64,000 bases of DNA from Pararheinheimera marina (GTDB taxonomy: Bacteria; Pseudomonadota; Gammaproteobacteria; Enterobacterales; Alteromonadaceae). Within the stretch, counting starts at the first letter, position 1. Each line of letters opens with the position of its first letter. The notes under the pieces are model-generated. The model saw only the letters and a program-made list of their open reading frames with translations. It was not told the DNA's origin and did no database searches. The position numbers and the translations under genes are program-made. The DNA lies in NCBI RefSeq assembly GCF_042654345.1, contig NZ_JBHSGB010000001.1, forward strand, positions 186,001 through 250,000. Reading direction: 5' to 3'. Positions 8,015 to 16,061 of the stretch are shown in pieces.

Positions 8015-9730
8015 TCAGGCATGGAAATCGGTTTTTGACACTTTGACTTCCGCAACCACACCGGCGCGGATCACAAAATCACCAAAGCCTTCACCATCCC
8101 TGCGCTCTGCGACCCAGCGGCCAATCAGCTCGTCCAGCGCCTGCAGAATTTGCGCTTCGCCAACGTTGTCCAGGTACAACTTCGGAATACGGGTGCCTTC
8201 ACGGTTACCACCCAGGTACAGGTTGTATTTACCCGGACCACGGCCAACCAGACCGGCTTCGGCCAACATGGCGCGGCCACAACCATTCGGGCAGCCCACC
8301 ACCCGCAGGATCAGGTGGTCGTCCGCAATGCCGTGACGGGCCAGCATGGATTCGACATAAGTCACCAGCGTCGGCAGGTAACGTTCTGCTTCCGCCATTG
8401 CCAGTGGGCAGGTTGGCATCGACACACAGGCCATCGAGTTTTTCCGCTGCTCTGTGACGCTGTCGTTGATCAGGCCATGCTGGCGGGCCAGTTGCTCAAT
8501 CTGCGCTTTATGCTCGGGGGCCACGCCGGCAATAATCAGGTTCTGATTAGCGGTAATACGGAAATCACCTAAATGAATGCGGGCAATTTCCGCCACCCCG
8601 GTTTTCAGGCTTTTGCCCGGATAATCCAGCAAGCGGCCATTTTCGATAAACACCGTTAAGTGCCATTTGCCGTCAATGCCTTCCACCCAGCCAAAACGGT
8701 CGCCACGACCGGTAAATTCGTATGGACGGCTTGGCTGGAATTTCACGCCAACGCGTTTTTCCACTTCAGCTTTAAAGTTATCCGCGCCAATCCGGTCAAT
8801 GGTGTATTTGGTTTTGGCATTTTTACGGTTGACCCTGTCGCCATAGTCACGCTGCACTGTGACCACATGCTCAGCCACTGCCAGCACATGTTCCAGGCCG
8901 ATAAAACCAAAGTCTTCGGCTTTACGCGGGTAGGTGCCTTTATCGCCGTGGGTCATTGCCAGGCCACCACCGACCAGCACGTTAAAGCCAATTAACTGAC
9001 CCTGCTCAGCTATGGCGACAAAACTCAGGTCATTGGCGTGCACGTCCACATCATTTTGCGGTGGGATCACCACAGTGGTTTTAAACTTACGCGGCAGGTA
9101 AGTTTCGCCGAGGATTGGCTCCACTTCTGTGGTTTCGACCTTTTCTTCGTCCAGCCAGATTTCGGCGTAAGCGCGGGTTTTTGGCAATAAATGCTCAGAA
9201 ATTTTTGCCGCCCATTGATAGGCCTGCTGATGCAGCACCGACTCAACCGGGTTCGAAGTACAGAGCACGTTACGGTTGACGTCACCTGCAGTGGCAATCG
9301 AATCCATGCCGATTTTGTGCAGCATCTGGTGCATGCTTTTGATTTTTGGTTTTAACACACCGTGGAACTGAAAGGTTTGACGGGTGGTTAAACGAATGCT
9401 GCCGTACAGCGTATTGGCACCGGCAAATTCATCAATGGCCAGCCACTGAGCTGTAGTGATAATGCCGCCTGGCAAACGGGCCCGTAACATCACATTGTGC
9501 AACGGCTCCAGTTTTTGTTCGGCACGCTCAGCCCTGATGTCGCGGTCATCTTGCTGATACATACCGTGGAAGCGGATCAGCATAAAATTGTCACCGTTAA
9601 AACCACCGGTGATTTCGTCTTTCAGATCCTTGGTAATAGTGCCGCGCAGCAGCTGGCTGTCTTTTTTCAGCCGCTCGTTGTCCGACAACTGGCCCTGAAC
9701 CTGAAAGTCCGGATTGATTGGGTGAGTCAT
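8015..9730 (-). CDS. cysI: sulfite reductase (NADPH) hemoprotein beta subunit
   Basis: A 571-residue assimilatory sulfite reductase subunit; reduces sulfite to sulfide in six electron steps with electrons from CysJ. The siroheme/[4Fe-4S] ligand region is visible as CVSMPTCPLAM (about residue 434) followed by GCPNGCGRAM (about 480). Duplicated ferredoxin-like nitrite/sulfite reductase domains flank it and the length is normal. Its ATG overlaps the stop of cysJ (TAATG), indicating translational coupling. Confidence 0.97.
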   Translation of the reverse strand: MTHPINPDFQVQGQLSDNERLKKDSQLLRGTITKDLKDEITGGFNGDNFMLIRFHGMYQQDDRDIRAERAEQKLEPLHNVMLRARLPGGIITTAQWLAIDEFAGANTLYGSIRLTTRQTFQFHGVLKPKIKSMHQMLHKIGMDSIATAGDVNRNVLCTSNPVESVLHQQAYQWAAKISEHLLPKTRAYAEIWLDEEKVETTEVEPILGETYLPRKFKTTVVIPPQNDVDVHANDLSFVAIAEQGQLIGFNVLVGGGLAMTHGDKGTYPRKAEDFGFIGLEHVLAVAEHVVTVQRDYGDRVNRKNAKTKYTIDRIGADNFKAEVEKRVGVKFQPSRPYEFTGRGDRFGWVEGIDGKWHLTVFIENGRLLDYPGKSLKTGVAEIARIHLGDFRITANQNLIIAGVAPEHKAQIEQLARQHGLINDSVTEQRKNSMACVSMPTCPLAMAEAERYLPTLVTYVESMLARHGIADDHLILRVVGCPNGCGRAMLAEAGLVGRGPGKYNLYLGGNREGTRIPKLYLDNVGEAQILQALDELIGRWVAERRDGEGFGDFVIRAGVVAEVKVSKTDFHA

Positions 9731-11535
9731 TAGTATACGTCCTTCTGATAACGTCTGGCCTGACGTAAATCATCAAAATAAGTTTCTGCCTGTTCAGCGT
9801 CTAAGCCGCCGTATTGCTGTGCGATTTGCAACAATGCCTGGTGCACATCTTTTGCCATCCGGGCGCCGTCACCACAGATATACAGATAAGCACCTTGTTG
9901 CAGATAGGCCCAGACGTCGGCGCCTTTTTGCAGCAATTTATGCTGCACATAAATTTTTTCGGCCTGGTCACGACTGAACGCCACATCCAGCCGGTTCAGT
10001 ACGCCACGTTTTAAATAGTCCTGCAGTTCCACCTGGTAGAGGAAATCCTGAGTAAAACTCGGGTTGCCGAAGAACAACCAGTTTTGTCCGGTGGCACCAG
10101 CCTGATCCCGCTCTTGCAGGAAAGCCCGGAACGGCGCAATGCCAGTGCCAGGGCCAATCATCAGCACAGGGGCCTCATGATCAGGCAAACGGAAGTTGTC
10201 GTTGTGTTCGACAAAGACCCGCACCTCTGCGCCTTCGTCCAGCCGGTGCGCTAAAAATCCTGAAGCGCCGCCTAAATGTGGCTGGCCAAAAGCATCGTAA
10301 CTGACCACGCCGACGGTCAAATGCACTTCTTCACCGACTTCGGCTTGCGAGCTGGCAATCGAATACAAACGCGGCTGCTGTTTACGCAGCGCATCTACCA
10401 GATTTTGGGCATCAATGGCCGCCGGGTATTGCAGAATCACGTCCGCCGTCTGGTGCTGCTCTAAAAAGGCCCGCAGTTTGGTTTTGTCAGCCACCAGTTC
10501 CAGCAACACCGGCTGCTGAGTGGCCTGTGCATACTTCTCGACAAAAGACGGGTAAGACTGAGTCAGTTCCAGCTGGCTGATTAACGCCTCGCGTATTGTC
10601 AGTTCAGTGGCAGCCACCTTTACTAAGGTATCGGCCGCGCAGCCAGTCAGTTCAAGGATAGAATCGACCAGTTGTTCATCATTACTAAAATACACCCCTA
10701 AGGCATCGCCCGGCTGATAGGTCAGCCCGGAACCGGCCAGATTGATTTCGATATGCCGCACATCTTTGACCGAGTCGCGACCGGTAATTTTCTGGTCAAC
10801 CAACAACTCTGCGGCAAAAGGCGTTTCTTTGCTGTATGGACTGTCATGCGATGCCGCCTGACCTGGCCAGGCAATCACCTGTGCTGAAGCGTTACCCGCT
10901 TGTTTTAATTCAGGGGCAAAAGCACGGATGGCGGTGTCGGTCCAGCCCGCAGCAGCAGCGGCATAATCCACATCCAGCAGCGCGGCCTGATGCAGCCGGG
11001 TCGCCCCTAATGCCTGCAGCTGCTCATCAAAATCAGTGGCAGTTTTACAGAAAAACTCATAGCTGGTGTCACCCAAACCTAATACGGCAAATTTCAGCTC
11101 ATTCAGCTTCGGAGCTTTTTTGCTGAATAAGAACTTATGGAAAGCCACCGCGCTTTCTGGTGGTTCCCCTTCGCCGTAGGTGGAGGTCACAATCAGCAGG
11201 TACTTCTCTTTCGCCAGCTGATTGGTTTTGTAGCTGGCAATATCCTGCACCTGCACCGCCAGACCTTGTTGCTCAGCTGCGGCTTTAATTTTGTTCGCCA
11301 CACCTTTGGCATTGCCGGTTTGCGAGGCGAATAAAATGGTCAGGCTTGCCGACTCTTCGGCCCGAGCTGCAGCACCGGCCGACAGACTTTGCCCGGCAAA
11401 TTGAGCAGAAGCGGCCAGATAGCCACTGACCCAGGCTTGCTGGATTGGGTTAAGCTGGCTGACCAGTAGTTGCAGATCTTTGATTTGCTGCGCCGACAGC
11501 GGGCTGGCCTGAGCCGCCAAAGATGCCAAAAGCAT
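9730..11535 (-). CDS. cysJ: sulfite reductase (NADPH) flavoprotein alpha subunit
   Basis: A 601-residue diflavin reductase passing electrons from NADPH through FAD and FMN to CysI. The flavodoxin domain begins LFASQTGNAKGVANK near residue 70, with STYGEGEPP and LGLGDTSYEFF. The FAD domain has RLYSIASS, the NADPH site GPGTGIAPFRAF, and the C-terminus ends in the family RYQKDVY. First gene of the cysJIH operon; AGGTG precedes the ATG. The 212-nt divergent spacer to the DUF2884 gene should hold the operon promoter. Confidence 0.97.
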   Translation of the reverse strand: MLLASLAAQASPLSAQQIKDLQLLVSQLNPIQQAWVSGYLAASAQFAGQSLSAGAAARAEESASLTILFASQTGNAKGVANKIKAAAEQQGLAVQVQDIASYKTNQLAKEKYLLIVTSTYGEGEPPESAVAFHKFLFSKKAPKLNELKFAVLGLGDTSYEFFCKTATDFDEQLQALGATRLHQAALLDVDYAAAAAGWTDTAIRAFAPELKQAGNASAQVIAWPGQAASHDSPYSKETPFAAELLVDQKITGRDSVKDVRHIEINLAGSGLTYQPGDALGVYFSNDEQLVDSILELTGCAADTLVKVAATELTIREALISQLELTQSYPSFVEKYAQATQQPVLLELVADKTKLRAFLEQHQTADVILQYPAAIDAQNLVDALRKQQPRLYSIASSQAEVGEEVHLTVGVVSYDAFGQPHLGGASGFLAHRLDEGAEVRVFVEHNDNFRLPDHEAPVLMIGPGTGIAPFRAFLQERDQAGATGQNWLFFGNPSFTQDFLYQVELQDYLKRGVLNRLDVAFSRDQAEKIYVQHKLLQKGADVWAYLQQGAYLYICGDGARMAKDVHQALLQIAQQYGGLDAEQAETYFDDLRQARRYQKDVY

Positions 11536-11747
11536 GAGTTCACCTGTAGTATTAACACTTCAGGCATTTTAGCCATCTATACGGATGCTGCAGAAATAAC
11601 CCTTCTCTCTGCTTTATTCCGTTTGGTTATTAAAATAAAGTTTGTATGCCTGACCCGTTGGTGATCGGAATCACTGCCTGGCCCTTATTCAGGCCGGATT
11701 CAGTGCCTGCTGTTCAGGATGCCGTCAAAGTCCCGGAGGTAACCCCC

Positions 11748-12536
11748 ATGAAGTTAATGATGATCCTGCTGGCTGGCCTGAGCAGCACAGCCGTCTTTGC
11801 CAGCCAGTGTGGCCTGCAGTTGCAGCAGGATTTAACCGTCAGCCCCAGCCAGATCAGCCTGCAACAGGGGCCACAGCAACTGTGGCGGATGGACACCCAA
11901 GGCCGGCTATGGCAGCAAAGCCAGCCCGTCGCCGTCAGCCAGCCGCAACAACAATTATTGCAGCGCTATCAACAGCAACTACGCAGCCAGGTGACGGCCT
12001 CAGCCGCCTTAATGGATGACAGCCTGCAACTGGCCCGCACTGTGCTGGACCAGAATCTGCAGCAGAGCACAGGCCAGGGCCTGAACCGCTACCCGCAAGT
12101 GCAAACTGTGGTGCAGCAACTGGAGCAGCAGTTAAATCAAATTGTTGAACGCAAAGATTCGTCCATCTATGTGTATGGCAGTCAACTGGCAGCAGTGGAT
12201 CATAATCTGGCGCAGGATGCCGAGCAGAAAATTCAGCAGGCGATGCTGAAAATCAGCAGTCAGATGATGCTGACGCTTGGCCAGCAGGCGTTGCAGGGCA
12301 ACGGTACCGCCGCCGAAAAAATGCAGCGGTTCAGTAATGGCGTTGGCCAGTTCAGCAACAAATTAAAAGCGGATCTGAAATCTGGCAGTGCACCACTGCA
12401 ACAGCGTGGTCAGCAAATTTGCCAGCAACTGCAGCAGCTGGACCAATTGGAAAGCCAGATCCAGCAACAGATCCCGGCCTTATCGGGTCTGGATTTAATT
12501 GACGGCACCAGTGCAGGTTTCAAAGCAGGCCTCTAG
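11748..12536 (+). CDS. exported DUF2884 (YggN-like) protein
   Basis: A 262-residue protein with signal peptide ending VFAS, hence periplasmic. The mature part begins with a Cys followed by a VSPSQISL segment and then long Gln-rich helices, with a second conserved Cys (QQICQQL) towards the C-terminus. This layout resembles E. coli YggN (DUF2884), of unknown function. ATG 11748 has a strong GGAGGT ribosome site, which decides against the longer frame starting near 11646. Gln content is unusually high. Confidence 0.7.
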   Translation: MKLMMILLAGLSSTAVFASQCGLQLQQDLTVSPSQISLQQGPQQLWRMDTQGRLWQQSQPVAVSQPQQQLLQRYQQQLRSQVTASAALMDDSLQLARTVLDQNLQQSTGQGLNRYPQVQTVVQQLEQQLNQIVERKDSSIYVYGSQLAAVDHNLAQDAEQKIQQAMLKISSQMMLTLGQQALQGNGTAAEKMQRFSNGVGQFSNKLKADLKSGSAPLQQRGQQICQQLQQLDQLESQIQQQIPALSGLDLIDGTSAGFKAGL

Positions 12537-12588
12537 ACGCGAGACGCCTCAGCCGTTAGTCTCGCTGCACAACCAAAGAGGAAGAAGC

Positions 12589-12942
12589 ATGATCCAACGC
12601 ATATTGCCGGGTAAAAGATACAGTGAAGCCGTGATTGCACAGGGGCTGATGTTTTGCTCTGGCATGGTACCGGAAAACACCGACGCCGATGCCACAGCTC
12701 AGACTCAAAACGTGCTGCAACAAATCGATCAGTTGCTCGCCAGCCAGGGCACAGATAAAAGCCGGATTGTCGATGCCACTATTTATCTGGCGGATATGGC
12801 CGACTACAACGCAATGAACGAAGCCTGGGATGCCTGGGTGGCCGAGGGTCATGCACCTGCACGGGCCACTGTCGAAGCCCGGTTGGCCGACCCGCACTGG
12901 AAAGTGGAAATCAAAGTGGTAGCGGCGTTAAGCCAAAACTAG
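12589..12942 (+). CDS. RidA/YjgF/UK114 family enamine/imine deaminase-like protein
   Basis: A 117-residue cytoplasmic protein of the RidA superfamily, normally a homotrimer. The family pattern is visible: an N-terminal YSEAVIAQGLMFCSGMVP strand pair, a central QTQNVLQQIDQLL helix, the DATIYLADM strand, and PARATVEARLADP carrying the substrate-binding Arg. It may be a RidA sub-clade other than the archetype, so I give no symbol. AGAGGAAG precedes ATG 12589; the longer frame overlapping the previous gene is not supported. Its stop overlaps that of the convergent esterase gene in the tetranucleotide CTAG. Confidence 0.9.
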   Translation: MIQRILPGKRYSEAVIAQGLMFCSGMVPENTDADATAQTQNVLQQIDQLLASQGTDKSRIVDATIYLADMADYNAMNEAWDAWVAEGHAPARATVEARLADPHWKVEIKVVAALSQN

Positions 12943-13706
12943 TGCGAGCCGGCTGACGGCTCAGCCGGAAACAGCGCCACTAATAAGTCATCCAGCAAAG
13001 GTTGCCAGTTGTCCCAATCGTGGCCTTGTTCCACTTTGAGCCGCACCAGTTGATGGCCTTGTTTTTCCAGCAACTTCATCATTTGGGTATTGGCGTGCAG
13101 ATTGTCATTGCGGTTACCCACCGAATAAAACAGCCGCATCTGTGGACCTTGCCGCTTTTTATACTCTTGCCTGAGCAGCGTCAGATGCTCTGAGTTGGCC
13201 GGTGACTGCAAACCATACAGACCAAACTGCTCAGGCAACATCAAACCAAAACACAACGCATTGGTCGCACCAAAGGACAAACCCATAATGCCGCGTTGCC
13301 CGCGGGATGGCTGAATACCAAGCTGAGATTCCACCTTAGGGATCAGCTCATCGCGATAGAATGCCGCGTACTGGGTGTTGCATAAATACTGCTGATTGCG
13401 GCGGTCCTGCGTTAACTGGTCGGGGTCACGGCTGTCGACGAAAACGACATAAAGAGGGCGAATTTGCTGTTGTTGGATCAGTTGTTCCAGCACAGCAATC
13501 ATCTTGCCTTGTTGCAGATAAGCGGCGCCGTCTGAAACATAAAGAATGTGCTGAACTTGTTGTCCGGTCGGGACTGCAGGCCGGTACAACCAATACTGCA
13601 GCGGATACTGCAAAGTTTGACTGTCGAGGCGAAAAAGTTCAGCCCTGTCCACTTGCGCGGTCAGGGCTGAGCTGCACAGCATCAGCCAAAGCCAGCTGTA
13701 TTTCAT
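12939..13706 (-). CDS. exported alpha/beta hydrolase, putative esterase
   Basis: A 255-residue protein with a short signal peptide ending LTAQ. It has the putative-esterase (enterochelin esterase/esterase D-like) fold: YVSDGAAYL, FVDSRDPD, the nucleophile elbow GLSFGATNA with Ser144, and a candidate catalytic His in VEQGHDWDNW. Its ATG overlaps the stop of the upstream 52-aa gene by one base (TGATG), so translation is likely coupled. Substrate unknown. Confidence 0.82.
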   Translation of the reverse strand: MKYSWLWLMLCSSALTAQVDRAELFRLDSQTLQYPLQYWLYRPAVPTGQQVQHILYVSDGAAYLQQGKMIAVLEQLIQQQQIRPLYVVFVDSRDPDQLTQDRRNQQYLCNTQYAAFYRDELIPKVESQLGIQPSRGQRGIMGLSFGATNALCFGLMLPEQFGLYGLQSPANSEHLTLLRQEYKKRQGPQMRLFYSVGNRNDNLHANTQMMKLLEKQGHQLVRLKVEQGHDWDNWQPLLDDLLVALFPAEPSAGSH

Positions 13707-13864
13707 CAGATCTTGCAGGCACCGCCTGCACAGTCGTCACCACCATCCTGTAACTCTGCCAGTTCGGCCAGCTGCGCTTGTTGCTGCTTATCCTGGTCCG
13801 CTTTGGATTTTTGTTCCGCGGCGTCAAAATCCAGATGGTCTAAATCAAAATCAAAGTCACTCAT
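13706..13864 (-). CDS. 52-aa acidic protein with Cys-containing tail, coupled to esterase
   Basis: Unrecognised small protein. It starts SDFDFDLDHLDFDAAEQ, an alternating Asp/aromatic stretch, continues with a Lys/Gln/Ala-rich helix and ends DGGDDCAGGACKI, a possible metal-binding or redox CxxxxC tail. There is no signal peptide, so the product is probably cytoplasmic while its partner is exported. ATG 13864 follows a strong GGAGG site; the longer frame to 13903 is not needed. The one-base overlap with the esterase start argues it is a real, co-translated gene. Confidence 0.65.
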   Translation of the reverse strand: MSDFDFDLDHLDFDAAEQKSKADQDKQQQAQLAELAELQDGGDDCAGGACKI

Positions 13865-13938
13865 TGTCCGTCCTCCACTGCTTTGCATGGTCAGTGGAGT
13901 CACTGTAACGGACTTTCAAGTCGGACCCAAGGGCATTT

Positions 13939-14292
13939 TTAGCCAAAAATGCGCTGCAGTTCGGCCAGACGCTCTTGTTCAGACATGGCTTTTAACTGTT
14001 GGATCACTGACGGAGTCAGCTTACGGATTGAGCCACGGCTGAACTCACGAATTTGACGCTCAGCAGAAGTCTCAGTGATCTGGCTTCTCGCGGCGCTCAG
14101 TAAAGCTTTGCATTCTGCTTTAGCTGGCACAAAACCCAGTTTGTCAGCATAGGCACTCAGCATTTGTTTGCTGGCGTCCTGACGAACCAGAGCGCAATAC
14201 TCCTGATTGCTGTACTGGTACTGTTGTTCAACAGTCACAGGATTGGTTTGTACAGACATACTGAATAAAGCGGCAGTGAATAAAACAGACAT
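13939..14292 (-). CDS. small exported protein of unknown function
   Basis: A 117-residue protein. The N-terminal MSVLFTAALFSMSVQT is a short signal-peptide-like segment, followed by a helical, charged mature part with two cysteines (EYCALVRQ and KAECKALL) that could form a disulfide. The tail SIRKLTPSVIQQLKAMSEQERLAELQRIF is amphipathic. No family recognised. GGAG lies upstream of the ATG, and the gene has its own upstream region after the amidohydrolase terminator. Confidence 0.65.
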   Translation of the reverse strand: MSVLFTAALFSMSVQTNPVTVEQQYQYSNQEYCALVRQDASKQMLSAYADKLGFVPAKAECKALLSAARSQITETSAERQIREFSRGSIRKLTPSVIQQLKAMSEQERLAELQRIFG

Positions 14293-14371
14293 GGTCGGCT
14301 CCTATGGGCAGTTCGTTTAACTGCGCGCATTTTGAGCAGATTATGTGACAGTCAGGTGACGGATAGCGGAG

Positions 14372-14415
14372 AAAAATCATGACAGAAGCATAAGATTTAC
14401 TAATGCTTCTGTCAT
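14372..14415 (-). terminator. terminator of the amidohydrolase gene
   Basis: ATGACAGAAGCAT (14379-14391) and ATGCTTCTGTCAT (14403-14415) are perfect 13-bp arms around an 11-nt loop; on the minus strand they are followed by GATTTTT. Confidence 0.85.
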
Positions 14416-14428
14416 TTTAGCTCACGTA

Positions 14429-15697
14429 TTACTGCACCAGCAGGCCGGCTTTCACCACTGCGGCCGGTTGCTCCAGCTGCTTGATGTGCTGTAAAGGGTC
14501 GGCCTTTAGCGCAATTAAATCAGCAAAAGCACCCACTTCGGCAACCCCAACATTTTGCTGGCCCTGATCATTTTTCCAGTTCAGCAAAGTGCCAGCATTC
14601 AGCGTAGCTGCCTGAATGGCCTGCAGCGGCGTCATGCCCCATTGCACCATGTAAGCAAACTGGCGGGCATTCAGACCATGCTGATAGACGCCAGCATCGG
14701 TACCAAACGCCATTTTCACACCGGCTTTCACCGCTTTCTGGAAATTCTGCCGCTGAATTAACCCGACTTTTTTCTCTTTTTCCAGTGACTCCGGCAGAAT
14801 ACCGGCCTTTTCACCTTCGGATAAAATAAAGTCGCTGACATAGACATCCATCACCAGGTAAGTGCCATGCTTTTTCGCCAGCGCTATAGCGTCATCGTCA
14901 ATAAAGCTGCCGTGTTCAATGGAATCCACCCCAGCCTGAATGGCGCGTTTAATGCCCTGTAACCCATGGGCATGAGCCGCTACAATACGGCCCCTGTCAT
15001 GCGCTTCTTCAATCAGCGCTGTCATTTCTTCCAGATTGTACTGGCTGGCGTTAACGTCAGTATTTTTGGATAACACCCCACCAGTCGCGGTGAATTTGAT
15101 CACGTCTGCGCCGTATTTAATATTTTCCCGCACTTTGGCGCGGATTTCGTCCGGCCCGTTGGCCACACCACCACTGTTGGCGCGGTAAATATGCGGCAGC
15201 AGGTTGTTGTCGCAGTGGCCGCCGGTAATACAAAGAGTCCGGGCCGCAGTGCGCATGCGCGGTCCGGCAATTTCACCTTCGTCTATGGCATCACGTAACG
15301 CCACATCGGAAAAACCACCGGCGCCTAAATTACGCACTGTGGTAAAACCGGCCTTTAAGGTAGCTTCAGCCGCTTTCACGCCATAAATGGCTTCACGGGC
15401 CGGGGTTTCTGCCAGCGCCCGGTAGCCATGTTTATTTGGGTCCGAGGTCAGGTGCACATGCATGTCAATTAAACCCGGCAATACGTGGTAGGCCGACCAG
15501 TCCAGCACAGGCACATCAGCAGGTGCGTCCTTGGCTGCTACTATGGCACTGATCCGCCCCTGTTCAACCAACAACGCCTGATTCTCTCGGTATTTTCCGC
15601 TACGAACATCCAACAACTTGCCGGTCAGTATCACTTGCTCAACCGCTACGGCCTGCCCTGCTAGCACCAGCAACCCCGGAACTACCCACTTCATCAT
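14429..15697 (-). CDS. exported amidohydrolase (prolidase/imidazolonepropionase-like)
   Basis: A 422-residue metal-dependent hydrolase with a signal peptide ending AVAV. Amidohydrolase-superfamily ligands are in order: DMHVHL (about residue 78), the Lys of VIKFTATGGV (probable carboxylated metal bridge), AHAHG, IEHGSF and FGTDAG. This pattern matches the exported Xaa-Pro/Xaa-Arg dipeptidase-like subgroup annotated as amidohydrolase family protein. Its start overlaps the ubiK stop in ATGA. Probably degrades peptides or N-acylated amino acids in the periplasm; substrate unproven. Confidence 0.88.
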   Translation of the reverse strand: MMKWVVPGLLVLAGQAVAVEQVILTGKLLDVRSGKYRENQALLVEQGRISAIVAAKDAPADVPVLDWSAYHVLPGLIDMHVHLTSDPNKHGYRALAETPAREAIYGVKAAEATLKAGFTTVRNLGAGGFSDVALRDAIDEGEIAGPRMRTAARTLCITGGHCDNNLLPHIYRANSGGVANGPDEIRAKVRENIKYGADVIKFTATGGVLSKNTDVNASQYNLEEMTALIEEAHDRGRIVAAHAHGLQGIKRAIQAGVDSIEHGSFIDDDAIALAKKHGTYLVMDVYVSDFILSEGEKAGILPESLEKEKKVGLIQRQNFQKAVKAGVKMAFGTDAGVYQHGLNARQFAYMVQWGMTPLQAIQAATLNAGTLLNWKNDQGQQNVGVAEVGAFADLIALKADPLQHIKQLEQPAAVVKAGLLVQ

Positions 15698-15951
15698 TCC
15701 ACTTTTCCTTGCTTCGCCGCCACTAACTCAGCCACCTGCTGCTCCAGTTGTTCCAGTTTGGCGCGGGTGCGGGCCAGTACCTGCGTCTGCACATCAAATT
15801 CTTCCCGCGAGACAAAATCCAGCTGACTGAGCTTGTTCTGTAAGGTCTGCTTGATTTTTCCTTCAATATCGTCGGCCATTTCCCGCACTTTAGGTGGGAT
15901 GCTGTTGCCAATCTGACGTGCCATTTCTTCAATTTTCTTTGGATCAATCAT
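15694..15951 (-). CDS. ubiK: ubiquinone biosynthesis accessory factor UbiK
   Basis: An 85-residue BMFP/YqiC-family protein. The N-terminus MIDPKKIEEMARQI, the amphipathic middle PPKVREMADDIEGKIKQTL and the C-terminal coiled coil VLARTRAKLEQLEQQVAEL match the family. UbiK binds UbiJ and supports aerobic ubiquinone synthesis, with C-terminal trimerisation. A GGAG site precedes the ATG. It heads a two-gene unit with the amidohydrolase. Confidence 0.93.
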   Translation of the reverse strand: MIDPKKIEEMARQIGNSIPPKVREMADDIEGKIKQTLQNKLSQLDFVSREEFDVQTQVLARTRAKLEQLEQQVAELVAAKQGKVE

Positions 15952-16061
15952 GGTCGTTCTCCTTTTGTTGTTTTCATTCTACGGCCAGAACTGCAGAACG
16001 CGAATGAAATCTGCCGCAAAAACCAGATAGAATGTCCGGCTTAGCGGAGGACCCAACCCAA

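Noticed and set aside
12556..12897. 113-codon minus-strand frame over the RidA gene
   Set aside because: Shadow of a clearly conserved plus-strand gene.
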